Of a DNA stretch of 5,363 nucleotides, positions 1 to 5,363 are shown piece by piece. Source of the DNA: Bacteroidota bacterium (GTDB lineage Bacteria; Bacteroidota; Bacteroidia; Chitinophagales; Chitinophagaceae); the NCBI GenBank assembly GCA_023396345.1, contig JAEWWO010000194.1, positions 1-5,363 on the forward strand. The letters run 5' to 3'. The notes under the pieces are model-generated. The model had not been told where the DNA came from. It did no database searches and saw only the letters and a list, made by a program, of their open reading frames with translations. Within the stretch, counting starts at the first letter, position 1. Every line of letters starts with the position of its first letter. A program made the position numbers and the translations under genes.

Positions 1-1457
1 GTTTCATACCATCCATTCGCATCGCCGCAAAGCAGGATAGCCGTGCCGTGTGTATGGTCAAATAAATTATTTTCTACCACAACTTTTTTAGGTGTACTGA
101 ACAATGCTCCTCTTGCCCGATTGTTGCGTACAATATTATTCCGGAAAATTACTTCCGGTGTCCAGGTGAGATTCTCCACTGCATATTTTCCCTGCTCTGA
201 AATCACTGCCGGAATATCTTTTTCAAAAGTAATTTCATAAACTTTAGCACCAAATGCTGTATGCTTGTCTACCGTTTTAATGGCTGCAATTTTGTTGTGT
301 GAATTATCAATGCTTTCCATTTTTTCAGATTCAATCATCTGTACTTCATCGCCAATTTCACCCCACAAGAAACCATATGCCTGCGGATGCATATAGCGTG
401 CCTGAACCGTACGGTTGTCAATCCTTTTAATAATTTTTAAATAGGTGCCGTGTACATTAATTGCATCATCTGCCATGCCTTCGTATATGCCGTTTTCAGA
501 GAGAATGAGCCCCTTGCAGGCAGAGAAGTGTGTAGCATCAGCCTGAGTGGTAAAATAGCGCGAATCAGTATCGCCTTTTAGTTTCACAGAAAACTTATTC
601 AAAGTAATATTCTCGCTCATCTGCGCTATTAAGCCCATTCCTTCGGAGTAATGTACGGTAACATTTTCCAGTTTTGTGTTTTTACAGAAATCAATTACAA
701 TTCCCGGTGTGGGACGATAGTAGGTTCTCAAAGCATAACGTTCTCCCGGCGATGTTAATGCAATTTGGTCCCAGCCTTTTATCTTAAAAGTATTGGAGCT
801 AACTTCTGATACTTCTTTTGGGTTAAAGGCTACATCACGTCTGATATACGTTAATCTTTTATCAGCCCTGAAAGCCATTGAAAGACCGGGCGTATAACTG
901 TAACCTTCGCCTTCGATGAACAATTTTTTATCTTTAACTGAATAATTTCCGGTAGGGTATATAGAGGCTGTTAATTCATCTGCATCTTTATTCACCGATA
1001 AAATTTCCAGCTGACGCAGATGCGGATACTCAAAATCTACAGAAAAGTTTTTCAACGTAACATTTTCACAATTGATTAAAACTATAGGAATCATTCTGCC
1101 GTGAAAAACAAAAGCAGAACCTTGTCCGTCAATGGTTACATTTTTTAAATTCTCGAAGATAAAAGCTACTTTTTTAGGATTGTCCTGATCGTGATTGGAT
1201 ATATATAATTCACGTGTAAAAGCACCTTCTTCGTAAAAGTCATATCTGCCGGTTGGGATTTTTATAACTTCGGAATGTTTACTGTTGCTTGCTTTCAGCG
1301 CATTGGACAATGCAACTGCTGCAGAAGAACTGTTGCTGCGCGAATTTTTTAATGTTTCAAAAATCTTTACTTCATTTAAAACTTTAGCAGGTGTACATCC
1401 GGAAAAAGAAATAAATAATAAGGAAGCAACTAAAACAACAAAAGCATACTTTTTCAT
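1..1457 (-). CDS. GH110 alpha-1,3-galactosidase-like lipoprotein (partial, C-terminus outside window)
   Basis: Probably an exo-alpha-galactosidase of glycoside hydrolase family 110, the family of the Bacteroides enzymes GlaA and GlaB that remove terminal alpha-1,3-galactose from blood-group-B or linear Gal-alpha-1,3-Gal glycans. The visible 485 residues read without a frameshift from the ATG at 1457. Residues 1-20 form a lipoprotein signal (MKK, hydrophobic stretch, then FSGC), so Cys21 should be lipidated and the enzyme membrane-anchored outside the cytoplasm. The sequence ISNHDQDNPKK lies near residue 87. From about residue 98 on there are repeated short strands typical of a right-handed parallel beta-helix. 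Asp307 (in ADATHF) and Asp330-Asp331 (in GMADDAINVHG) have the spacing I recall for the active-site acids of a structurally solved GH110 enzyme. The segment HGTAILLCGDANGWYE just before the edge is also family-typical. Family members have about 600 residues, so roughly 100 or more are missing. The A or B subfamily and the true substrate cannot be told. No SusC/SusD pair is in view. Confidence 0.88.
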   Translation of the reverse strand, partial: MKKYAFVVLVASLLFISFSGCTPAKVLNEVKIFETLKNSRSNSSSAAVALSNALKASNSKHSEVIKIPTGRYDFYEEGAFTRELYISNHDQDNPKKVAFIFENLKNVTIDGQGSAFVFHGRMIPIVLINCENVTLKNFSVDFEYPHLRQLEILSVNKDADELTASIYPTGNYSVKDKKLFIEGEGYSYTPGLSMAFRADKRLTYIRRDVAFNPKEVSEVSSNTFKIKGWDQIALTSPGERYALRTYYRPTPGIVIDFCKNTKLENVTVHYSEGMGLIAQMSENITLNKFSVKLKGDTDSRYFTTQADATHFSACKGLILSENGIYEGMADDAINVHGTYLKIIKRIDNRTVQARYMHPQAYGFLWGEIGDEVQMIESEKMESIDNSHNKIAAIKTVDKHTAFGAKVYEITFEKDIPAVISEQGKYAVENLTWTPEVIFRNNIVRNNRARGALFSTPKKVVVENNLFDHTHGTAILLCGDANGWYE

Positions 1458-1496
1458 TAATCTTAATTTAAATTATAAACTGCTACGAAGTTAATG

Positions 1497-1529
1497 AAAA
1501 TATAGGGTGCGTATATGTTTTAAAGCAAA
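1497..1529 (-). promoter_or_regulatory. Candidate Bacteroidota-type promoter for the GH110 gene
   Basis: Read on the minus strand, TTTG (1529-1526) is followed after 21 bases by TATATTTT (1504-1497). The Bacteroidota consensus is a -33 TTTG and a -7 TAnnTTTG, so the -7 box matches at all fixed positions but the last. Transcription would begin near 1490 and leave a leader of about 33 nucleotides before the ATG at 1457. This is inferred by eye; in AT-rich DNA such matches also occur by chance. Confidence 0.42.
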
Positions 1530-1535
1530 CGTTTG
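1526..1535. repeat. 10-bp perfect palindrome CAAACGTTTG between divergent genes
   Basis: CAAACGTTTG is its own reverse complement. Its two half-sites are the TTTG boxes of the two candidate divergent promoters, one on each strand. It lies near the middle of the 129-base region between the GH110 and GNAT-like starts. It may simply be two abutting -33 elements, or it may also be an operator. The palindrome is seen directly; the role is inference. Confidence 0.5.
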
Positions 1536-1565
1536 GTAAAGATTGCCGTAAAAAAATTAACTTTA
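1532..1565 (+). promoter_or_regulatory. Candidate Bacteroidota-type promoter for the GNAT-like gene
   Basis: On the plus strand, TTTG (1532-1535) is followed after 22 bases by TAACTTTA (1558-1565), one mismatch from the -7 consensus TAnnTTTG. The spacing is at the long end of what is reported for the phylum. Transcription would begin near 1570-1573, giving a short leader to the ATG at 1587. That would leave only a few bases before the alternative TTG at 1578, which favours the ATG. Inferred by eye only. Confidence 0.38.
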
Positions 1566-1586
1566 CAGTAAAATTATTTGAACTTA

Positions 1587-2753
1587 ATGGAAATTATTGA
1601 AGTAGCAGATAAACATACAGAAGAACAGTTTTTAGAGGTTAGTCCTATTATCAACCGCATTAATCCTAATTACATCAGGCCGCTGGATAATGAGATAAAA
1701 AGCGTTTTTGATAAAGAAAAGAATAAATTCTATCGCGATAATGGTATTGCCAAAAGATGGATTCTGAAAAAAGACAATAATCTGATTGGAAGAATAGCGG
1801 CATATTTTTATCCCCGTTATAAAAATAACGGTACAGATTATCCGGTAGGTTGTGTAGGTTTTTTTGATTGTATTGATAATCAGGAAGCTGCTAATCTGCT
1901 GTTAAACACGGCAAAGAATTGGTTAATAGAGAATGGTGCGGAAGCTATGGATGGTCCTGTTAATTTTGGAGACAGAGATAAGTGGTGGGGATTGCTGATA
2001 GAAGGCTTTGATAAAGAACCTATATATGGTATGGCATTTAATCCGCCGTATTATCAGCAACTTTTTGAGACCTATGGATTTAAAAATTATTACACACAAT
2101 ATTACTATGAACTGGATCCTTACAGAGAGCTGGATCCCAAGTTTTTAACCAGATACGAAAACATCAAGGCAAAGAAAGAATACACTGCGTCGTATATAGA
2201 TGTGAAAAATCTGGAAAAACATGCGCAGGATTTTGCCACTGTGTATAATCTGGCATATGCACAGCATAAAGAAGGGAAGCAAATTACCAAAGAACAGGTA
2301 ATGAAACTTTTTAAAAGTTTAAAGCCCGTGATTGATGAAAAAATTATCTGGTTTACTTATCACAAAGAAGAGCCTATTGCTATGTGGATAAACATCCCTG
2401 ATATCAACCAGTATTTTAAGCATTTTGATGGTAAATTGGGTCTGCTCCAGAAGATTAAATTGATGTGGATGAAATGGAAAAAGATCTGCACTCGTTTTAT
2501 AGGCATTGCCTATGCAGTAGTGCCCAGGTATCAGCGATTAGGCATAGATTCATTTATGCTTTATGAAGCCTCAAAAATTCTTCAAAAAGAAAAGCAATAT
2601 ACTGAATATGAAATGGGTTGGACCGGCGACTGGAATCCTAAAATGTTGCGGGTCTACGAAAGTCTCAACAGCACACGCTCCAGAACATTGATTACGTATC
2701 GGTATATATTTAATGACAGGCATCCTTTTGAGCGACATCCCGTTTATGAATGA
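1587..2753 (+). CDS. GNAT-fold-like acyltransferase-family protein, substrate unknown
   Basis: A soluble protein of 388 residues with no signal peptide or membrane segment. It resembles a family common in Bacteroidota that is usually annotated as hypothetical or GNAT N-acetyltransferase; I know of no assigned substrate. The N-terminal part (about 1-115) has the family-like opening MEIIEV, a YIRPLDNEI segment at 29-37 and LIGRIAAYF at 66-74, which looks like a GNAT beta-strand pair. The central block has GPVNFGDRDKWWG (123-135) and FNPPYY (151-156), the most family-typical stretches. Near the C-terminus, YQRLGIDSF (315-323) sits where GNAT proteins carry the CoA pyrophosphate loop Q/R-x-x-G-x-G/A, and EMGWTGDWNP follows. 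The loop ends in Asp321 rather than Gly or Ala. A TTG at 1578 would add three residues. I prefer the ATG at 1587 because it gives the usual family N-terminus and suits the candidate promoter. mgsA follows 87 bases downstream on the same strand. Confidence 0.72.
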   Translation: MEIIEVADKHTEEQFLEVSPIINRINPNYIRPLDNEIKSVFDKEKNKFYRDNGIAKRWILKKDNNLIGRIAAYFYPRYKNNGTDYPVGCVGFFDCIDNQEAANLLLNTAKNWLIENGAEAMDGPVNFGDRDKWWGLLIEGFDKEPIYGMAFNPPYYQQLFETYGFKNYYTQYYYELDPYRELDPKFLTRYENIKAKKEYTASYIDVKNLEKHAQDFATVYNLAYAQHKEGKQITKEQVMKLFKSLKPVIDEKIIWFTYHKEEPIAMWINIPDINQYFKHFDGKLGLLQKIKLMWMKWKKICTRFIGIAYAVVPRYQRLGIDSFMLYEASKILQKEKQYTEYEMGWTGDWNPKMLRVYESLNSTRSRTLITYRYIFNDRHPFERHPVYE

Positions 2754-2840
2754 TGCAGGTAGCAGTAAGTTATCAATTAATTAATCTTAATTACATATGT
2801 AGTCAGGTAAATAATTCCTTATTTTGATTAAAATTTTTAT
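2754..2840. other. 87-base spacer between the GNAT-like gene and mgsA
   Basis: This strongly AT-rich spacer contains no reading frame of note and no GC-rich hairpin with a T-run, so no intrinsic terminator separates the two genes. A 7-bp A/T-only inverted repeat (TAATTAA, 2 bases, TTAATTA) lies at 2778-2793. TTATTTTG at 2819-2826 is a poor -7-like match without a convincing TTTG about 20 bases upstream. Read-through from the upstream gene or a weak local promoter are both possible. Confidence 0.4.
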
Positions 2841-3299
2841 ATGAATAAATACAGAACAATTCAACAGAGAAAAAACATAGCACTTGTTGCGCATGACCAT
2901 AAGAAAGACGAACTGATAAACTGGGTGAAGGAGAATAAAGATATTTTAATAAAACACAGTCTGATAGCCACAGGTACAACCGGAAAAATGATAGAAGAAG
3001 AGCTTGGAGTAGAGGTGCGCAGAGTAATGAGCGGGCCTTTGGGTGGTGACCAGCAATTAGGTGCGATGATTGCTACCGGACAAATAGATGTGGTTATCTT
3101 CTTCTGGGATCCGATGGAAGCGCAGCCCCACGATAGTGATGTTAAGGCTTTGCTGCGTCTTGGTGTTGTTTGGAATATACCTATGGCATGCTGCGCTGCA
3201 ACAGCAGATTTTATTATCAGCTCTGCCTATATGGATACGGTATATAATGCAGAGATGGCAGATTATACTTCCTATCTCAACAGAAAAATTGAATCTTAG
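2841..3299 (+). CDS. mgsA: Methylglyoxal synthase
   Basis: Converts dihydroxyacetone phosphate to methylglyoxal and phosphate in the cytoplasm. This bypass of lower glycolysis relieves sugar-phosphate build-up when phosphate is short. The protein has 152 residues, the same length as the Escherichia coli enzyme, and aligns to it with an offset of one. His18-Asp19 lie in VAHDHKKDEL. The phosphate-binding segment ATGTTGKMI is at 43-51. SGPLGGDQQLGA (64-75) carries Asp70, matching the E. coli catalytic Asp71. His97 in AQPHDSDVKAL matches E. coli His98, and Asp100 matches Asp101. All the key residues I can recall are present, so the enzyme should be active. The start ATG has only A/T-rich sequence before it and no Shine-Dalgarno, as is usual in this phylum. 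It may be co-transcribed with the GNAT-like gene. No glyoxalase is in view. Its TAG overlaps the stop of the convergent DUF3078 gene. Confidence 0.97.
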   Translation: MNKYRTIQQRKNIALVAHDHKKDELINWVKENKDILIKHSLIATGTTGKMIEEELGVEVRRVMSGPLGGDQQLGAMIATGQIDVVIFFWDPMEAQPHDSDVKALLRLGVVWNIPMACCAATADFIISSAYMDTVYNAEMADYTSYLNRKIES

Positions 3300-4375
3300 A
3301 AATTCACCAGAATACCCAGTCCGTAAATAGACTGTGTCTGTAACCTCGGACCTTTGCCTTCAACCGGTCTGTAAAGATCATCATAGGCAAGGTTGTAATT
3401 GATGTTCAGCGCAATCACCTTTGTGATTTTGGCATTCAGTGTATTGGTCATAAACATATAAATATTTTCAGGATTGTGCAGATAGTTACTATACAATTCT
3501 AAGTTACCTGCATAGAAAATATTTTTAGTGATGTTGAATTTGGCTGTAATGTTAGCGTATGCACCAAACTGAAAATTAAATTTATCTCCCGGATCTACAC
3601 CAAATGCACCTGCATTGGAAAGTGAATCATCCATTACAAATAAGCCTCTCACGGCTATGGGCGAAAGAAATACGGTTAATCCTTTTACAGGTCTGTAATT
3701 AATACCCGGTGCAAGCGTTACGTATGCAGGAGCAAAGAAACGGGAAGAGTATCCTGATTTTCTTTCAATGCCTTCTTCATCTTTTTCGTAAGTGTAGTTT
3801 TTAGACAATTGTGTTCTCACCCTTCCTAAAGCCGAGAAATCTAATTTTGGAGTAATAGCATAACCGTACATAGAAACAAAATCAATCAGATCCACATTTT
3901 TTCTGCCGCCTATTTTGTTTGAACTGGCATTCAGATATCCGTATTGTACATTCAGAGAATTGTTCCAGGATGTTTTATTTTTCAGATAATCTGCATAAAG
4001 ATTTAAAGCTGATACGGCTGAGAATGAATTACTTCCTCCTCCTGACCAGTTGTCGAGTGTTGTTTGAGAGGCGTTAATAGAGAAAGAGCCTCCTGCATTC
4101 CACAGTTTAGTAGTGTCTTTTCTGAATTTTCCATTTACCAGCCCGCTTACCGCATCTTTGGTTTTGCCACGTCCACCATCTGTATTCACCATTGCGTCTA
4201 TTGTAGATTCGTTTGCTTTGCTTGCATTGTCGGCAATGGTAGATGTAGAAATTTCGGTAGGAGATACTGTGTCTCGTACTACTGCTACTTGTTGTACGCC
4301 GGTAGTAACCTGAGCTGTTGCAAAATTGAATGCCAAAATAAATAAGGTGAAACCTGAAAGTATTAAATTCTTCAT
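3296..4375 (-). CDS. DUF3078 family outer-membrane beta-barrel-like protein
   Basis: A 359-residue exported protein matching the DUF3078 family of Bacteroidota, whose function is unknown. Residues 1-21 form a signal peptide (MKN, hydrophobic core, ATA before Gln22) with a signal peptidase I-type site and no lipobox. Residues 22 to about 88 are a Ser/Thr/Asp-rich, probably disordered linker. The family domain starts near Trp92 (LWNAGGSFSINASQTTLDNW) and includes WSGGGSN at 110-116, DFVSMYGYAITPKLDFSALG, FFAPAYVTLAPGINYRP and NAGAFGVDPGDKFNFQFGAY. The alternating polar/hydrophobic strands and the terminal Phe (GLGILVNF) fit an outer-membrane barrel, although the barrel itself is inferred. The start lies 3 bases after the recO stop, so translation is probably coupled and the gene belongs to the recO operon. 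Its TAA overlaps the mgsA stop, leaving no room for a terminator between the two. Confidence 0.85.
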   Translation of the reverse strand: MKNLILSGFTLFILAFNFATAQVTTGVQQVAVVRDTVSPTEISTSTIADNASKANESTIDAMVNTDGGRGKTKDAVSGLVNGKFRKDTTKLWNAGGSFSINASQTTLDNWSGGGSNSFSAVSALNLYADYLKNKTSWNNSLNVQYGYLNASSNKIGGRKNVDLIDFVSMYGYAITPKLDFSALGRVRTQLSKNYTYEKDEEGIERKSGYSSRFFAPAYVTLAPGINYRPVKGLTVFLSPIAVRGLFVMDDSLSNAGAFGVDPGDKFNFQFGAYANITAKFNITKNIFYAGNLELYSNYLHNPENIYMFMTNTLNAKITKVIALNINYNLAYDDLYRPVEGKGPRLQTQSIYGLGILVNF

Positions 4376-4378
4376 GAC

Positions 4379-5113
4379 TTATAAAACTGTTTGTAGTATA
4401 GGTAAACTTTTGAGTTTGTTAAAATTTTCGATATGCAAAGTAAAGTAAATTTCATAAGAGTTCAAAAGGTCTCTGCGTGTTTTACGATTCATAACCGGAG
4501 TGCCTGAGAATGTATTTTCGGGGTTATGGAGGAGTTCTGAGGTTATTTTTGCCTTTTCATTTTCAAGATAAAAAGGGTGATTGGGTAGTATGGAAACAAA
4601 TTTTCCTTCTTGTAAATCTAATAAACTGTTTGTTGAAGTAAATTCTCCATGTATTTGAAAACCAATATTATTTAATATTCCCAATGTAAAGTATAAGGGT
4701 ACGTTTGCCAGATAATTATTATCTGTTTTATCTGTATTGATTAAATAATTCTCCAAGAAATAATACAGTTCGGGATTTTCTTCTGATTCGCCGATTGTGT
4801 TTTGAAAAAGTTCAATTATATAAGTGGCTATGGCGTTTTTAATTACATCAAAATACAGATTATGATACCTGTAATGCCACGAATATTCTTTTATGAATTG
4901 TAAATTCTTTAAATCATTTTTGTATACTTCCAAATCAAGAATAGCTGCCGGTTGAAAAAAAGAAATTTTATTGGCAGTCGTTTTTCCTGATTTTCTGATT
5001 CCTTTTACTATATATTTTTGAATACCAAATAGTTCTGTAAATATACTTACAATAATACTCGTATCGCCATAGTGAATACTTTTTAAAACTATACCTTTTG
5101 TTTTATGAGTCAT
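4379..5113 (-). CDS. recO: DNA repair protein RecO
   Basis: A recombination mediator of the RecF pathway. With RecR it helps load RecA onto SSB-coated single-stranded DNA, and it can anneal complementary strands in the cytoplasm. The protein has 244 residues, the usual size. The N-terminal OB-fold (about 1-80) shows KGIVLKSIHYGDTSIIVSIF, FGIQKYIVKGIRKSGK and an FFQPAAILDLEVY segment, which are clear RecO hallmarks. The rest is an alpha-helical domain with PLYFTLGILNNIGFQI at the position typical of RecO. There is not one cysteine in the protein, so the four-cysteine zinc site seen in some RecO proteins is absent. The start ATG lies 26 bases after the stop of an upstream outer-membrane protein gene, and the DUF3078 gene follows after 3 bases. 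No promoter of its own is evident, so it is probably transcribed from upstream. Confidence 0.95.
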   Translation of the reverse strand: MTHKTKGIVLKSIHYGDTSIIVSIFTELFGIQKYIVKGIRKSGKTTANKISFFQPAAILDLEVYKNDLKNLQFIKEYSWHYRYHNLYFDVIKNAIATYIIELFQNTIGESEENPELYYFLENYLINTDKTDNNYLANVPLYFTLGILNNIGFQIHGEFTSTNSLLDLQEGKFVSILPNHPFYLENEKAKITSELLHNPENTFSGTPVMNRKTRRDLLNSYEIYFTLHIENFNKLKSLPILQTVL

Positions 5114-5139
5114 TATTATTAAGTAATTATTCTAAATTA

Positions 5140-5363
5140 TTAATATATATTATTGTAGATATCAGAATTATATTCTACAAATGTCGGGCGGTTTACGTAA
5201 CTTGAATTATATCTGAATCGTAAATTAGATCTGATAAGTATCCTGAATTGATTCTGATGAGCAATTTTCTTGGGAAAATAGTTAATCCGTAATTCTATGG
5301 TACCGAATTGCAGATTTTCATTTCTTGTTCTTACTCCGCCTCCTATGCTGTAGTATAGATTGT
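5140..5363 (-). CDS. Outer-membrane beta-barrel protein, C-terminal fragment (partial)
   Basis: On the minus strand, an open frame enters from the right edge and runs for 73 codons to a TAA at 5142-5140. Its N-terminus lies outside the window. The product begins NLYYSIGGGVRTRNENLQ. It alternates aromatic/hydrophobic and polar residues (FGTIELRINYFPKK, then QFRILIRSNLRFRYNSS), as in closing strands of outer-membrane barrels. The RTRNENL..GTIELR..YFP pattern recalls the last part of large Bacteroidota outer-membrane proteins of the surface-antigen/BamA-TamA type, but that assignment is tentative. The protein ends with a polar, Tyr/Asn-rich tail. The 26-base gap to recO on the same strand suggests one operon. 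Confidence 0.7.
   Translation of the reverse strand, partial: NLYYSIGGGVRTRNENLQFGTIELRINYFPKKIAHQNQFRILIRSNLRFRYNSSYVNRPTFVEYNSDIYNNIY

Noticed and set aside
43..240. Plus-strand open frame of 65 codons
   Set aside because: It lies antisense within the well-supported GH110 gene, has no recognisable domain and is explained as a shadow frame.
1285..1494. Plus-strand open frame of 69 codons across the GH110 start
   Set aside because: It is antisense to the GH110 signal peptide and runs into the leader and promoter region; the product has no family resemblance.
1578..1586. TTG start for the GNAT-like gene, adding three residues
   Set aside because: The ATG at 1587 gives the family-like MEIIEV start and fits the candidate promoter better; the TTG would leave almost no leader.
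2110..2136. Short direct repeat encoding ELDP-YR-ELDP in the GNAT-like protein
   Set aside because: Only two copies of an 11-base near-identical unit; too short to be called a repeat element and probably a local coincidence.
2778..2793. A/T-only inverted repeat between the GNAT-like gene and mgsA as a terminator
   Set aside because: A 7-bp A/T stem with a 2-base loop is weak and is not followed by a T-run; such repeats are expected by chance in AT-rich spacers.
3088..3330. Plus-strand frame inside mgsA running past its stop
   Set aside because: It is in a different frame from mgsA, whose catalytic residues prove the real frame; the product is a Trp/Leu/Cys-rich artefact.
3318..3335. CAGTC / GACTG hairpin just after mgsA as a terminator
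   Set aside because: The stem is only 5 bp with an 8-base loop, has no T-run after it and lies inside the DUF3078 coding sequence.
4064..4345. Two plus-strand frames (4064-4345 and 4113-4313) opposite the DUF3078 N-terminus
   Set aside because: Both are antisense to the signal peptide and Ser/Thr-rich linker of the DUF3078 gene and overlap each other; no independent support.
1..5363. CRISPR arrays, insertion sequences, tRNA or rRNA genes, toxin-antitoxin or defence genes
   Set aside because: No spaced repeats, transposase motifs, terminal inverted repeats, cloverleaf-like sequence or defence-protein motifs were seen on either strand.

Overview
The window looks like ordinary chromosomal DNA from a member of the Bacteroidota. 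The DNA is AT-rich by eye (GC was not computed). Translation starts lack Shine-Dalgarno sequences. The one intergenic region long enough to judge has TTTG / TAnnTTTG-like promoter boxes. The protein families are typical of the phylum: a GH110 lipoprotein, a DUF3078 outer-membrane protein, a divergent RecO and a GNAT-like protein of about 390 residues. The exact genus cannot be read from the sequence.

Layout: (1) Positions 1-1457, minus strand: the first 485 codons of a lipoprotein alpha-1,3-galactosidase-like enzyme of glycoside hydrolase family 110, running off the left edge. (2) Positions 1458-1586: a short divergent intergenic region with a candidate promoter in each direction. Their upstream TTTG boxes lie back to back in a perfect 10-bp palindrome. 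(3) Positions 1587-3299, plus strand: a GNAT-fold-like protein of unknown substrate, then methylglyoxal synthase (mgsA), 87 bases apart and possibly co-transcribed. (4) Positions 3296-5363, minus strand, read right to left: the C-terminal 73 residues of an outer-membrane beta-barrel protein, then recO, then a DUF3078 protein. Gaps are 26 and 3 bases, so these three probably form one operon. The last gene of this operon and mgsA meet tail to tail and overlap by 4 bases, so their stop codons share bases.

How the genes relate: the left gene handles extracytoplasmic glycans. The plus-strand pair is cytoplasmic, with MgsA diverting dihydroxyacetone phosphate to methylglyoxal. The right-hand unit joins a DNA-repair mediator to two envelope proteins. 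There is no mobile element, CRISPR array, RNA gene or defence system in view, and nothing amounts to a clearly new biological system. The items most worth a second look are the shared-palindrome divergent promoter, the uncharacterised GNAT-like protein with its off-consensus CoA-loop motif, and the envelope-recO gene coupling.
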